The translations under genes were made by a program, and so were the position numbers. The notes under the pieces were generated by a model that worked only from the letters and a program-made list of their open reading frames with translations, had not been told where the DNA came from and did no database searches. From Eremomyces bilateralis CBS 781.70 (taxonomy: Eukaryota > Ascomycota > Dothideomycetes > Eremomycetales > Eremomycetaceae), in contig NW_022985067.1 of the NCBI RefSeq assembly GCF_010015585.1, positions 880,210 through 944,209 of the forward strand: DNA of 64,000 nucleotides, given 5' to 3'. Below, one piece after another: positions 1-9,672 of this stretch. Position 1 is the stretch's first letter, and the number at the start of each line of letters is the position of its first letter.

Positions 1-868
1 CGAGGGGGCGGAGGGGGCGGAGGGGGCGGGAACGGGTGGAGGCGGTGGTGCGGATGGAGGAGCGGGCGTTGAGCGTCCGGGAAAAGGGGGCGGTGGGGCA
101 TGCGCGGAAGGTTTTCGAGATGCGGGAGGGGGTATCGGGGGTTTTTTGCCAATTGGCGGTGGTTTCGGTTTCGATGCCACCTCTGGGGCGCTATGCGTGG
201 AGGCGATCGACATCGGGCGCAGGTTGCTCTTCAATGCGGCTATGCTGGGTAACGATGCATTGCCTGAAGGCACGGGTGGCGCCGCTCGATGGGTGGTTGG
301 TGGTTTCGGTGCCGAAGGCGCTGGACGAAAGCCCCGAGACGATTCGGGATCTGACAGATATGGCGAATTCTTCTCCGCTCCTGTGTTAATCCCGCCCCCA
401 CCCGTTTTCCGTAGCTTCGGGATGCCTCCTGCTAAAATCCCCGCAAGCTGAGGTGGTCCGGATCCTCCACCTCCAGCATCATTCCCGCCATCGCTACTGC
501 TGCGCGCTCGGTTTCCGGGCGGAGGAGGAGCAAGGCCGCTGGGCTTCCTTTGTCCACCAGGTATGACGGGAACAGGCGGTGCCCCAACAGTAGATCCGCC
601 AGAGCTGCCAGCTTTTTGGCCTACGGTCGGAGCACTTCGATCATTCGTAACCGCTTTCTTTAATATCGCGCCTTGCTGGATACTGGAGAGTAGAGCACCC
701 TGGTGGAAGTTAGTCTATAGCTCCACAAGCTTCAAGATCGACTTAACCTACCCGACCAGGTCCCGCTGGAGCTCTTGCGGGTAGTCCGCCAGGTGGAGGT
801 GGAGGAGGACCTGGAGCAGGCGGTGGGCCTGGTGGTGGAGGCGGCGGAGGTGGTGGAGGAGGAGGCAT
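1..868 (-). CDS. VRP1: Verprolin (WIP homologue), N-terminal part, cut by the left edge
   Basis: Verprolin binds actin monomers and the WASP protein Las17, and supports endocytic actin patches. The ATG lies at 868. Exon 1 (868-752) encodes a polyproline start of about 39 residues. An intron at 751-700 (donor GTAGGT, acceptor CCACCAG) joins in phase to an exon that stays open to base 1. Exon 2 begins with a WH2 actin-binding motif at about residues 40-61 (GALLSSIQQG, then LKKAVTNDRS). Further on are a GGIPKLRKTGG segment and proline/serine-rich linkers. The order polyproline, WH2, KLRKTGG, proline-rich matches fungal verprolins. The C-terminal WASP-binding region lies outside the window. Because the first exon is short and proline-rich, the gene is easy to miss without splicing. 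The identification rests on the WH2 motif and its context. Confidence 0.88.
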
Positions 869-1288
869 GGTGTTGGAGTGGCTTCAAGTTAGGAAGTTCA
901 TGAGAATGGACACCTCTCAGCGGCACTCGTCCGTAAGTTGGGAGAGATGTCAAGGGTCCGAAGAGCAGTCTCTCGTGTCGGGGAATTGGAAGAGTGCCTT
1001 GTAGAAGGAGATTGGTTGGATCCAAGTGCGATCTGATGGAAGAAACGCACAATCAGGTCGCCATTACGTTGTGAGACCCGTGGCGCAGGAGCCTCAAGTG
1101 TGGCGCAGCAAACTTTCTCAACGTCCTCCGAAGATCTGAATATCAGAAAACACTCCGATGATCATACTATTCACGAATTTTCCTAATCCGAGTTAAGGCG
1201 CTGTTGTTATTTGATTATTGCATACAACTAGTATATATTGTTACTTTGGATTTCACAGTCAGACCTCAAGGTCCTAGAAGCCGCCGCA
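869..1288. promoter_or_regulatory. Divergent intergenic region between verprolin and the 1289 gene
   Basis: These 420 bases separate two start codons that point away from each other, so both promoters must lie here. The half next to the 1289 gene is AT-rich (around 1141-1260) and would fit its 5' leader. No distinct operator, repeat or RNA gene was recognised. Confidence 0.5.
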
Positions 1289-2566
1289 ATGGCTCTTTCA
1301 AGCCGTGTCCCTGGCTCTCTATCAAGAACCATCTGCCTCCGTTGTCAGTCTCGAATTTTACGACAGCCTTTCCAGTCGCTCGCCTCAGAAGCCTCGAACT
1401 CAATTCGGCATGCATCGCGGAGACGGCCAGTCGCATTTAGCCTCTACAGGGCGTATGCGAGCTCGACATCAGCGGCATCGAGTCTGCTGGGCTCGCACGA
1501 CGCTCCAACGCCGACAGTAAAAGAGCCGAGTCCTCAGGAAACAACCGTCCAACCTGGCTCTTACGCCAAAGTGAACAGCTTGATCGATCAGGCCCAGCAG
1601 GCGGGCGAAGCCATCCTTTCTTCATCTCAAGTGCCACCAGAAAATAGCGCCTTGAATGCCTTCAAACTCATCGAGGGGGCTGCTCAATCCCTTACCGGCG
1701 ACGCCTCTTCCCTCCCCTCCCTCCCCGAGTCCTCCATCTCCCAAGCCGAAGCGCTTTTGACTCTCCACAATACAACTGCCACCCCCCTCCCGCAGTCCCT
1801 GTCCGTCCAAGCCGATGTCCTCTCCACCCTTGCGCACCGCCTCATGGTCCACCCCCCCGTCTTCATCTCCTCAGATCTCCTCGCAATCTACACGAACATC
1901 CAACGCCTCCTCCACCGCCCCTACACCTTCCCCGAAATCTTCCACCTCTATGCCATTAAACCCGCCCCCACCCCAAACACCAATCCCCTCGAATACACCC
2001 CCCAAAACCCCACGGCCCCCGACTCCGCCGTCCCGCAACCCATCTCCGTCGCCGCCCTCAACGCCGCCCTCCCTACAAAAAATCTTGACCTTGCCCTCGA
2101 CATCATCGCCACCACCTCCGCCGCCCCCGCGCAGCGCCGCGCCAAGCTCCTCAAGAAAGCCCTCCCCCCGGCCGTCGTCATCGGCGCGTTCCCCGCCGTC
2201 CTCTTCATCGGCGCCTCGCAGTTCGCCATGACGCAGTCTGTTCTGCCGACGAGCACTGCGCTGACGGTGCTGTTCGGCGGGATGCTAACCTACTTCGGGG
2301 CGACGGGGACGCTGGCCTATGTAACGATCACGACGGTGAACGATCATATGGTACGGGTGACGTGGGCGCAGGGGGTGCCATTGTGGGAGCGGTGGGTGCG
2401 CGAGGAGGAGAGGGCGGCGGTGGATCGGATCGTGTGTGCGTGGGGTTTCAAGGAGGAGGAGAGGTGGGGGGAGGAGGAGGGGGCGATGTGGGAGGAGTTG
2501 AAGGAGTGGGCGGGGAGCAGGGCGATGATTGTGGATCGGACGGAGTTGATGGCGGGAATGCAGTGA
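1289..2566 (+). CDS. Predicted mitochondrial inner-membrane protein, family not recognised
   Basis: The gene has a single exon and encodes 425 residues. The start is the ATG at 1289; the open frame extends upstream but without another ATG. The N-terminus (MALSSRVPGSLSRTI, then CLRCQSRILRQ) is rich in Arg and Ser, poor in acids and looks like a mitochondrial presequence. The middle is a Ser/Pro/Ala-rich stretch that is probably flexible. Two hydrophobic segments lie near residues 310-330 and 335-360, with only a short loop between them. They are followed by a charged C-terminal tail rich in Trp and Glu (WERWVREEERAAVDRI). This presequence plus hairpin layout suggests an integral inner-membrane protein with its tail in the matrix or intermembrane space. 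I cannot name a family, so the function is left open. Confidence 0.75.
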   Translation: MALSSRVPGSLSRTICLRCQSRILRQPFQSLASEASNSIRHASRRRPVAFSLYRAYASSTSAASSLLGSHDAPTPTVKEPSPQETTVQPGSYAKVNSLIDQAQQAGEAILSSSQVPPENSALNAFKLIEGAAQSLTGDASSLPSLPESSISQAEALLTLHNTTATPLPQSLSVQADVLSTLAHRLMVHPPVFISSDLLAIYTNIQRLLHRPYTFPEIFHLYAIKPAPTPNTNPLEYTPQNPTAPDSAVPQPISVAALNAALPTKNLDLALDIIATTSAAPAQRRAKLLKKALPPAVVIGAFPAVLFIGASQFAMTQSVLPTSTALTVLFGGMLTYFGATGTLAYVTITTVNDHMVRVTWAQGVPLWERWVREEERAAVDRIVCAWGFKEEERWGEEEGAMWEELKEWAGSRAMIVDRTELMAGMQ

Positions 2567-2668
2567 TTCTCATGATTTAGTCCAGCAATCGGTTGCATTG
2601 GAATAGTTCATTGGAATGTAATATATCTCGACCGTCGAGGGTCTGTACAGTACATTATACGGAAGAAA

Positions 2669-4591
2669 TTAAGCATTCGATGGACCTCGACCGGCCGATG
2701 ATATCCGGCTTGCCCTCCTCTCTTCCTCACAAGCCTCCTCTAGCACCCGCCGCTCATCTGCCGTCAACTCGCTCTTTGCTTTTTGCATTCTCACAAAGCA
2801 AATCAACACGACCAACGCGAATCCCGCGCAGGCGACTTCGTACCAGAAGGCGGTTTTATAACCCCTTCGAAGCTCTTCGATAGGCGGAAGGTCTTCTTTT
2901 TGGGAGGTGGTGTAGGTCACAATGACATCGGTGAAGCCCAGCATTGTGGCGATGCCGAGTTGGACGAGAGAATTGATGATGGCGCCCGCGAGGCCTTGAC
3001 GGGCGAGGGGCAACGAAGTGGTAATCTGGAGGGGTTAGAGTTGAGCGAGATATTTGGACAATAAGACATACGAAGATATTCGTGACATTGAAAGTGATGT
3101 CGATTGCAATAGTAGCACAAATCATTCTGAGCCATTGTTAGCGGACGCTAGACTCCTGCGAACAGAGAATTGCACTTACGAAGGAAACGTATACGCCCAG
3201 TAATTGGCTCCCGGAGGTGCAATGGCGAAGAGGAGAGGTGCAATGATCCAGGCAATCCCAGAAAAAAGTATCAACACTGTCCCAGGGACCATATGCATGA
3301 TGAAACCACCACCCGTTGCAATAACGCATCCACCAAATGCCATGGGAGTGAACCAAGCGACCAACTGCATTGGTTCGCCGCTCATAATATCAGTCATACT
3401 ATAAGACTTTGTTAACATACGCCACTTCCAAGAATGCGGTTTCAGACACTTACTATAAAGTCCCATATAACAGGAAGATACCAAACGAGCCATATGAAAA
3501 GAAAAGAGCGAGCATTAAAGGCTTCATATACTTGACCGCGAATAGATCTCGGGGTAACAGTGGCATGGCAACCTTTCGTTCCGCAAAGAAAGCTGCGACG
3601 AGACAGAGTACTCCGACGATAAGAATCGCATAGATGTACGGCGTGCCCCAGCGTTGCGACGCATGGGAAGACTGAGTGATGGAGAAGACGACGAGGATCA
3701 GCCCGATGGAGGTCAGGATGGCGCCGGGCCAGTCCATTTTGATGCCCATCCCTCTTCGTTCCTTGATATCCGACGGGATGGACCAGAGGGAAATGACTAC
3801 GGTCAGCCCGCTGAGGATCGCGCCAATGAAGAAATACCATCGCCAAGTGGTATATTGACCCGCGACACCTGCATTGGTTCAGTAATGTTCATTTCAATAT
3901 CGGATGCTAACGTACCTGCAAAAAATATGCCGATAAAGAACCCCAACGGCGCCATGGCGCCATAGATGCTAAAAACGATATTCTTTCGCGGTCCAGGGCG
4001 ATAGACACTCCCCAGCAACATCAGTCCCGCAGGTAAATACGCTGCCGGCCCCAATCCTTGCATTGCCCGCGCGACGTCCAGCATGATTTCGTTCTGGGCG
4101 AAGCCCGCGACGATGGACCAGATCGTGAGCCAGGCCATGCCTGCGACATACAAAGGATAACCTCCCCACATATCCGCCAGCCGCCCAAAGACGAGAAGAA
4201 ACGACGAAACGACGAGGGAGAACGCGGAGGCGGGCCATGTCTGCGACGCCCGGGGAATATCCAACGCGGTGGTGACGGACGGGACGATGACGGTGAATCC
4301 GGAGACGAAATATTCCGTCAGGGCTTGAGACATGGTGATGCTGAAGCAGAAGAGGATCTCCGATAGAAGCGTCTTGAATCTGTCTGGTCTTTGCCGGCCG
4401 AGCCGTTCTAGTTCGGACTGAGAATAGAGGGAGCTTTGGGATGGGCTCCGACGCAAAACCTTTTCTTTGTTGGAGACTTCAATATTCTCCCCCTCTGCTT
4501 CTCCATTTTGCTGCTGCGGACGTTCAATGGGATCTAACTCGACATCGCGATATTCAGATACTCCGCCGACCTGTGCCGGTGGGGCGGGCAT
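2669..4591 (-). CDS. MFS transporter, drug:H+ antiporter type (DHA2-like)
   Basis: Five exons fit: 4591-3916, 3868-3454, 3398-3180, 3126-3072 and 3025-2669. They give 573 residues with every junction in phase and canonical GT..AG introns of 46-55 nt. A polar N-terminal tail of about 85 residues precedes many hydrophobic helices. Signs of the major facilitator superfamily are the loop GRLADMWGGYPLYVAG between helices 2 and 3, and RAMQGLGPAAYLPAGL, which is the motif typical of 14-helix drug exporters. The second half carries WPGAILTSIGLILVVF and GAIINSLVQLG. The closest known group is fungal DHA2 exporters of the Atr1/Sge1 kind, which pump small toxic compounds out across the plasma membrane. 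The substrate cannot be told from sequence. No cluster partner is adjacent: the right-hand neighbour is a 2.2 kb gap. Confidence 0.88.
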
Positions 4592-6774
4592 TCTCTGAAG
4601 AAAACCCTAAGAAAAATAGAGGGATGAACAATATAAATGAGTATAAGGTTCTAAAAAGATGAGACATTGATATTCCTGATCCCAGGGTCTTTGACAAACA
4701 AAAACTCAGAGTTTGCCTCTCCAATGGAGCCTCTATCAGAGAAAATGACGTTCGAGATATGTCTGCCGACATTGACACCATAGATGGATGGGCAAACTGA
4801 AGTTGAAATAGACTCATGCGCGCTTTCATAGTCCCACTTCAAGCCCACTTTAGGCCTAGAAATATTCTTTGAAATGCGCCAAAGCGCTCATTTCATGACA
4901 ATCCAAGGGGAGACTCTTGATAGCACTCGGGAGCGAGCCTTCCGGATCAAAGTCTCGCTCCCGATTTCAAGTCTGGCTCCCGGTTCAAAGTCTTCGGCTG
5001 ATTGGCCACCACTAACCAAAATGTCCAGACGAATGTATTATGACGACCGCTAAACCATTTCTAGGCTAGCCGTCAGCCAAGGTGATATTTGCTAAGCCGG
5101 AGGTGGTTTGGCGGTGCTGGGTATTACGGAACTGTTGAGTGGGCAGATCGTTAGCGCGCTTTTGATAACGCTATTAATGAGCGGCTAGCCACAGCTGGTG
5201 AGTTCTTAGGTGATCATTTCAACCATTGGGTGGATCTTATCAAGAAAATGGAGAGAAAACGGGGACGAGATGACACATCTGAAAAATTCTGAAGGGCGAA
5301 AAGGTTGTCGGTCGTCTGAGATGACTAAGTAAAGTTTAATGAAACGGCTGACTAAGTAGGATTCTTCGTAAACTTGCCAACCGTGCCAACCTTCGTTGAT
5401 CAGAACCGACGAGGTTTTTCACCTTTATATAAATCATACTTCAGCGTTATTACCAGCTAGGAGATCCACCACTGTCATCAGTCATGCTATTCAGTATTTA
5501 TTTCTTGGGGTTTATAAAAGTCGCCAAGTCATATTTCCAAGTTTCCAGGCCACTGTAATCCACCAGAATCTCTCCGGTCCATCGTGCAGCTCAACAGGAC
5601 GTCAATACTAAGCTCAAGATTCTGGCCTCCAGCTTCCCCAGGTCAAAGGGCACATCAATCATCATGTCGAAGGGCACGTCAATAATCATCACATCTACAT
5701 TTTTAACCAAGTTGGATACAGATTCGCTCGCATGTCAACATTCCCGGTGATGCTCTCTATGCGTTCACGACTTTATTGACGCCGATCACAGCCCTGCCAG
5801 AGACATTTATGCCTGAGTGGCTGCGCTTGTGCATGTGCCTGGCAGATCCATCCCCTAGGATTTAGTTCAGTGCCTCAATTCATTTACAATACACAGTATC
5901 GTTTTGATATTCGAAACGCTATCCATATCTATATCTGAGGCAGGAACCCTGATAGGATGAGGAGCCTTCTCTGAATACTGGACCAAGACTGACATACAAC
6001 AACACCGTCCCGTGAATGCTGGCACCAGTCACAGTCAGTTCAAGCTCTTATCTTGCTCTGAATGCAGTGCAAACAACGGCACGGGATTTGAAGCACTGCA
6101 CCGTGCCGAAATGAGTCCGAAGCAGCGGATCAAACCCACGCTGCTGTGGTTCCACAGTCAACCAAGGTGCCCTACACAATATACCAATCAAATAGCACCA
6201 TCCCAGTCCGCTATTGTTCAAAAGGTTTGGGGTCTAGAAGTATCCATGCCATAATCCGATTCTATCAGACACTGACTTTGTCATTCTGGCCAGCAAATGA
6301 CTCCTATACTGTGCGTGAACCCCTGGATAAGAACAACGATATCGAAGCTTAGGATAAAATGAGTACCATGGTTATGAATATTATCTTGCCAATTTATAGG
6401 GAACAATTAGAAAAACTTCCGATGGTGGCGATGCTACACCTAGCGACACACCAGCCTTCCCAGATCATGATGACCTTCTGGATGGCTTGCTCTCCCTCGC
6501 GTGTGTGCATCAGATCCCCACTTTGCTCAGCAACCTCATACCTAGATAGGAGACCCCGTCGACGACCTTTACACCGTGCATCGATAGGCTTTGCTCTCAC
6601 TCATTACATCAAGCAAACACCATTCATTTTAACGGCTGTTGCCATAGGCGGGCCTCGAGATCGCGGTTGACAGCCCTCGAGGGCTTTTCCTTTGCGTTTT
6701 GGCGATAATGAGCGCTTCTGCACGATCGTGCACTGCCCGGTCCTGCATCAGTTAATACCTTTCCGATTTCCACC
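4592..6774. other. Gene-poor 2.2 kb interval
   Basis: I see no convincing gene here: open frames are short and lack domains or plausible splicing. It holds the promoter of the MFS gene at its left end and of the F-box gene at its right end. Two small local duplications are visible. One is a set of roughly 20-nt imperfect units (CAAAGTC/CAAGTC with GCTCC) around 4940-5000. The other is a 24-nt imperfect tandem pair (AAGGGCACATCAATCATC / AAGGGCACGTCAATAATC) at about 5646-5693. A frame near 5205-5290 reads like a short coding scrap but ends quickly. Confidence 0.5.
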
Positions 6775-8259
6775 ATGGCTTTTCTTGAGAGCATGCCCTA
6801 TGAAATATTAGTCAAGATCCTCGAGGGTATCACACACGTGTACGATCTTGGGAATCTGGTCCAAACCTCTCGGCTGATGAGCAAGGTCTTTGAGTCGTGT
6901 GTTCAGCGGCTGTTTGTGAACAGCTTGAAATCCTCCGATTTATGCCTCAGGATCCAGTATGCGATTTATGTGGTCACCTTATCGGAGGCCAATCTTCCAA
7001 TTGATCCAGAGATTCTTCACGCGGTGACGAACCAGCTCCCGCCGTCTCGGCCCGGGCCACAAAAGTGGGACACATCTGAGATCATCTATCCTGCAGATAT
7101 CCTGGCTGCGGTGATCCAGGACGTGCTGAAGTTGTGCACCAATATACATGGGCTCGCTTCCCGATGCCTAGAAGAATTTCTTAGACGATGCAGGGAGATT
7201 CGGCCCTCCCAGAGCAACGAAGTCTTTGCCCTTGGTGAAACCTATGAAGAGAGTTGCGAAGCTTTTAATGGTATATGTAAGCGAGCAACACCTTTTCAAC
7301 CGGGCGAGATGGGGCCTCCAGATTGGTTCGAACTCCAGAGAGTTACCCGAGCTTTATGGCTATTGCAGATGTTGCTCACCAGAAGGCTTCTCTCGTCATC
7401 GAAATTGGCATTGAAGATATCCTTCCAAAACTTTCTGCTAGGCCTAAGTGGCAATACCGAGACGGAGCCCTTTAATCGGTTTCGTAGGCGACTCTATGTG
7501 AACTATCTACACGATGAGTTTTGAACTATCCATGATTGCCTTCAAGACCTCATGACTCCGAAATCCAGCGAATTCATTGTAGAAGGCCTCATCAGCCGCA
7601 TGATCGACGCCAACGACCTTCCTAAATATACAATGCGGAAGCTCCCTAAACCCCCCAAGAAATTGAACGCTATCTGTGTTTTAATATCCCTAAGCTGGAG
7701 ACCGCCAGCGTCGGAAGCAGCTGGTTTCAGAGGAGAATGGCCAATTGCCGTCGATCCCCTTTCTAGAGGTTGTCTTTCGCTCCAACGATTAGGATTTGGT
7801 CTTTGGTCTTTGGAAAGAATGGTTGGCTTGGGACTATTCTGCGACAACATTCAATGCCAGTGTACTTTGTATCATGACCCGGAATCCATTTATAACCATT
7901 ATTGGGTTGTCTGGATGACAGTCTTGCCCCGGAGGCAGTTGTTCGTACCCGAAAACCTTTCAGTGACTGAGTTGTGGAGATATATCAACGGAGAAATCCA
8001 GGGACTGACATGGGAAGGTTCTCGGTTTCATTATCTAGACGGCGGGATCCACCAGTACCAATCCATGTCTTCTGAGTACACAGACAAAATGAAGAGCATG
8101 TATCGGAACCTGATCAAAAAATTGGTCCCCAAGCCGTGCACGACGCGGCTTGCCGAGGCACACTTTTCGAATTGGCGGAGAGCCATGTTCCTGTGGAGTC
8201 GTGGACGCGGTTCCCTATGGCATGGTGTGAAAAGGATAATTATCGTCGACCTGGCCTAG
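6775..8259 (+). CDS. F-box protein, interrupted by an in-frame stop or a weak intron
   Basis: The ATG at 6775 follows a good CCACC context. The N-terminus (MPYEILVKILEGI, then LGNLVQTSRLM) is a typical fungal F-box of about 45 residues, which would recruit a target to an SCF ubiquitin ligase through Skp1. The rest is helical with no recognised repeat. The frame stops with TGA at 7522-7524 after 249 residues, yet exactly the same frame reopens and runs to TAG at 8259. Removing bases 7484-7546 (63 nt, GTAGGC..TTCAAG) would keep phase, drop the stop and yield 473 residues. That donor and acceptor are both weak for this window, where GTA(A/T)GT..(C/T)AG is usual. So either this is a poorly spliced intron, or the gene carries a nonsense mutation and is becoming a pseudogene. 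The product class is fairly sure; the intact status is not. Confidence 0.6.
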
Positions 8260-8996
8260 TCTGACATGGCACAAGTACGTCTAGTATTCCCATGATCACC
8301 GGCAGGATGGGAACCATGAGACCGCCCGTTCCGGTGGACGCGAATGGCTTTCCGCCTCCCTACCGATCTGTATCTATGCTGATCTGGGGCTTGACTTATA
8401 TGGGAGCATCGAGCTGAGCTATTACGACACTGATTTCTAGGTCAATCAGGAGACTCATAGGGTATCCTAATGCTAAACTATAACTGGCAGTTGCGCTGAC
8501 TGTGACTCACAATAAACAGACTGAGTAGCACTGAAAGAGGTAACCGTAGAGCCGATAATTGGTGGGCTCTCAAGAAATAATGCCCTTGCAGTGATCCCCG
8601 ACTGTATATCGGACCCCTGTTGTGAACTACCTTCGATTTTGGTAAAGATTATCGTTGTTGCACCTGGGAAATGATAGTGGCGGGTGAATGAATTTGCTTA
8701 GGCAGCACATATAAACCAGTTAAGCTGATTTATGATTAAGGATGCCACTGCGGTCAATCCAGGGCATAAAGTACTTATCCTGGAGGCAGTACCAGGGTCT
8801 GAAATCGGGAGGGAGAACGCTGTGGTCAAGGTTCGACTCTGCGCCCTATACTTGTCTTCTGTCTTCTCTCTCTTTTTTTCCCCGATTACTAGTAAGACCG
8901 ATGCGAAACCTTACAAGTCGCGAATGTCACGGTCTGTTTCTCAAAGTGTATCCACGCTCCATTGCAACCCAGCCATGAACCATTCGTCACATCTAC
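8260..8996. other. Intergenic region after the F-box gene
   Basis: About 740 bases with no supported gene. Open frames beginning near 8732 and 8742 overlap one another and show no domain, and codon use looks random. No tRNA or repeat was found. Confidence 0.45.
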
Positions 8997-9590
8997 CACT
9001 CCGTGCCCAATCTCAGAAACACGGCTTCAGTCATCCACGTCCCCCAAACCAACCCCCGCCGCCCCGCATTCAATTACTTCCTCTCCAAATACCGCGACAT
9101 TCGCCTCTTATCCCTTCAGATCAACCCCCGAGTCCTTCGGCTCTAGCCACGAGCGGGGGTCGGGGTTCAGTAAGGAGGACTGGACGGATCGACTGATGAA
9201 CCCACTAGCGCATTTATATGTGGCAGTGGCTTCGACGGACGAGCAACTGTCAGAGTTCGACAGTGATGGCGATTCACGGGCAGATGTGGAGCTACGGCGA
9301 CTGATATCGGGACAATGGGTCGGGATGACTGTCTTGATCGGGCCGGTTGCTAAGACAGAAGGGGAGGTGAATACAATGATTCCACCGGATGTGGATTGTG
9401 ATCCATCGAAGGCAGCACGTCCTTCGACTGTGGACTTCGTCATTAACGGGTGTTTGTCACGCCGGAATGGCGAGGTTGGGGCGTGGCGAAGCGACTGAAG
9501 CGAAGAAAAGGGGGAGAGAAGACGTGGACGAAATGCTGCCGAAGCAGATCTAATAACGTCTATGGATGGGGAATATACCTGTAGCCTTGG
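8997..9590 (+). pseudogene. Decayed GNAT-family N-acetyltransferase
   Basis: Three consecutive stretches in two reading frames together resemble a fungal GNAT acetyltransferase. The first (about 8997-9125) reads YFLSKYRDIRLLSLQINP. The second (about 9126-9448, frame shifted by one) reads PESFGSSHERGSGFSKEDW, then a negative-charge linker and QWVGMTVLIGP, the usual central strand pair. The third (from about 9450, back in the first frame) reads VFVTPEWRGWGVAKRL, the acetyl-CoA pyrophosphate loop of the form RGxGxAxxL. No ATG opens the first stretch, because a TGA lies directly upstream, and no GT..AG pair of sensible length joins the pieces. At least two frame changes are therefore needed, so I call it a pseudogene. 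Sequencing error cannot be excluded. Confidence 0.6.
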
Positions 9591-9672
9591 TATCCGGCAT
9601 AGAAACACCACTGACACATAAACCCAAGAACGCCCCAGAATAACTTGAACGCTTGACCGACCCATCCATCAA

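Noticed and set aside
8790-8860. tRNA-like word GGTTCGACTC near 8830
   Set aside because: The flanking bases cannot form a T-stem or a 7-bp acceptor stem.
9108-9665. Reverse-strand frame of 185 codons over the GNAT relic
   Set aside because: It mirrors the forward GNAT segments, has no domain of its own and ends in low-complexity sequence.
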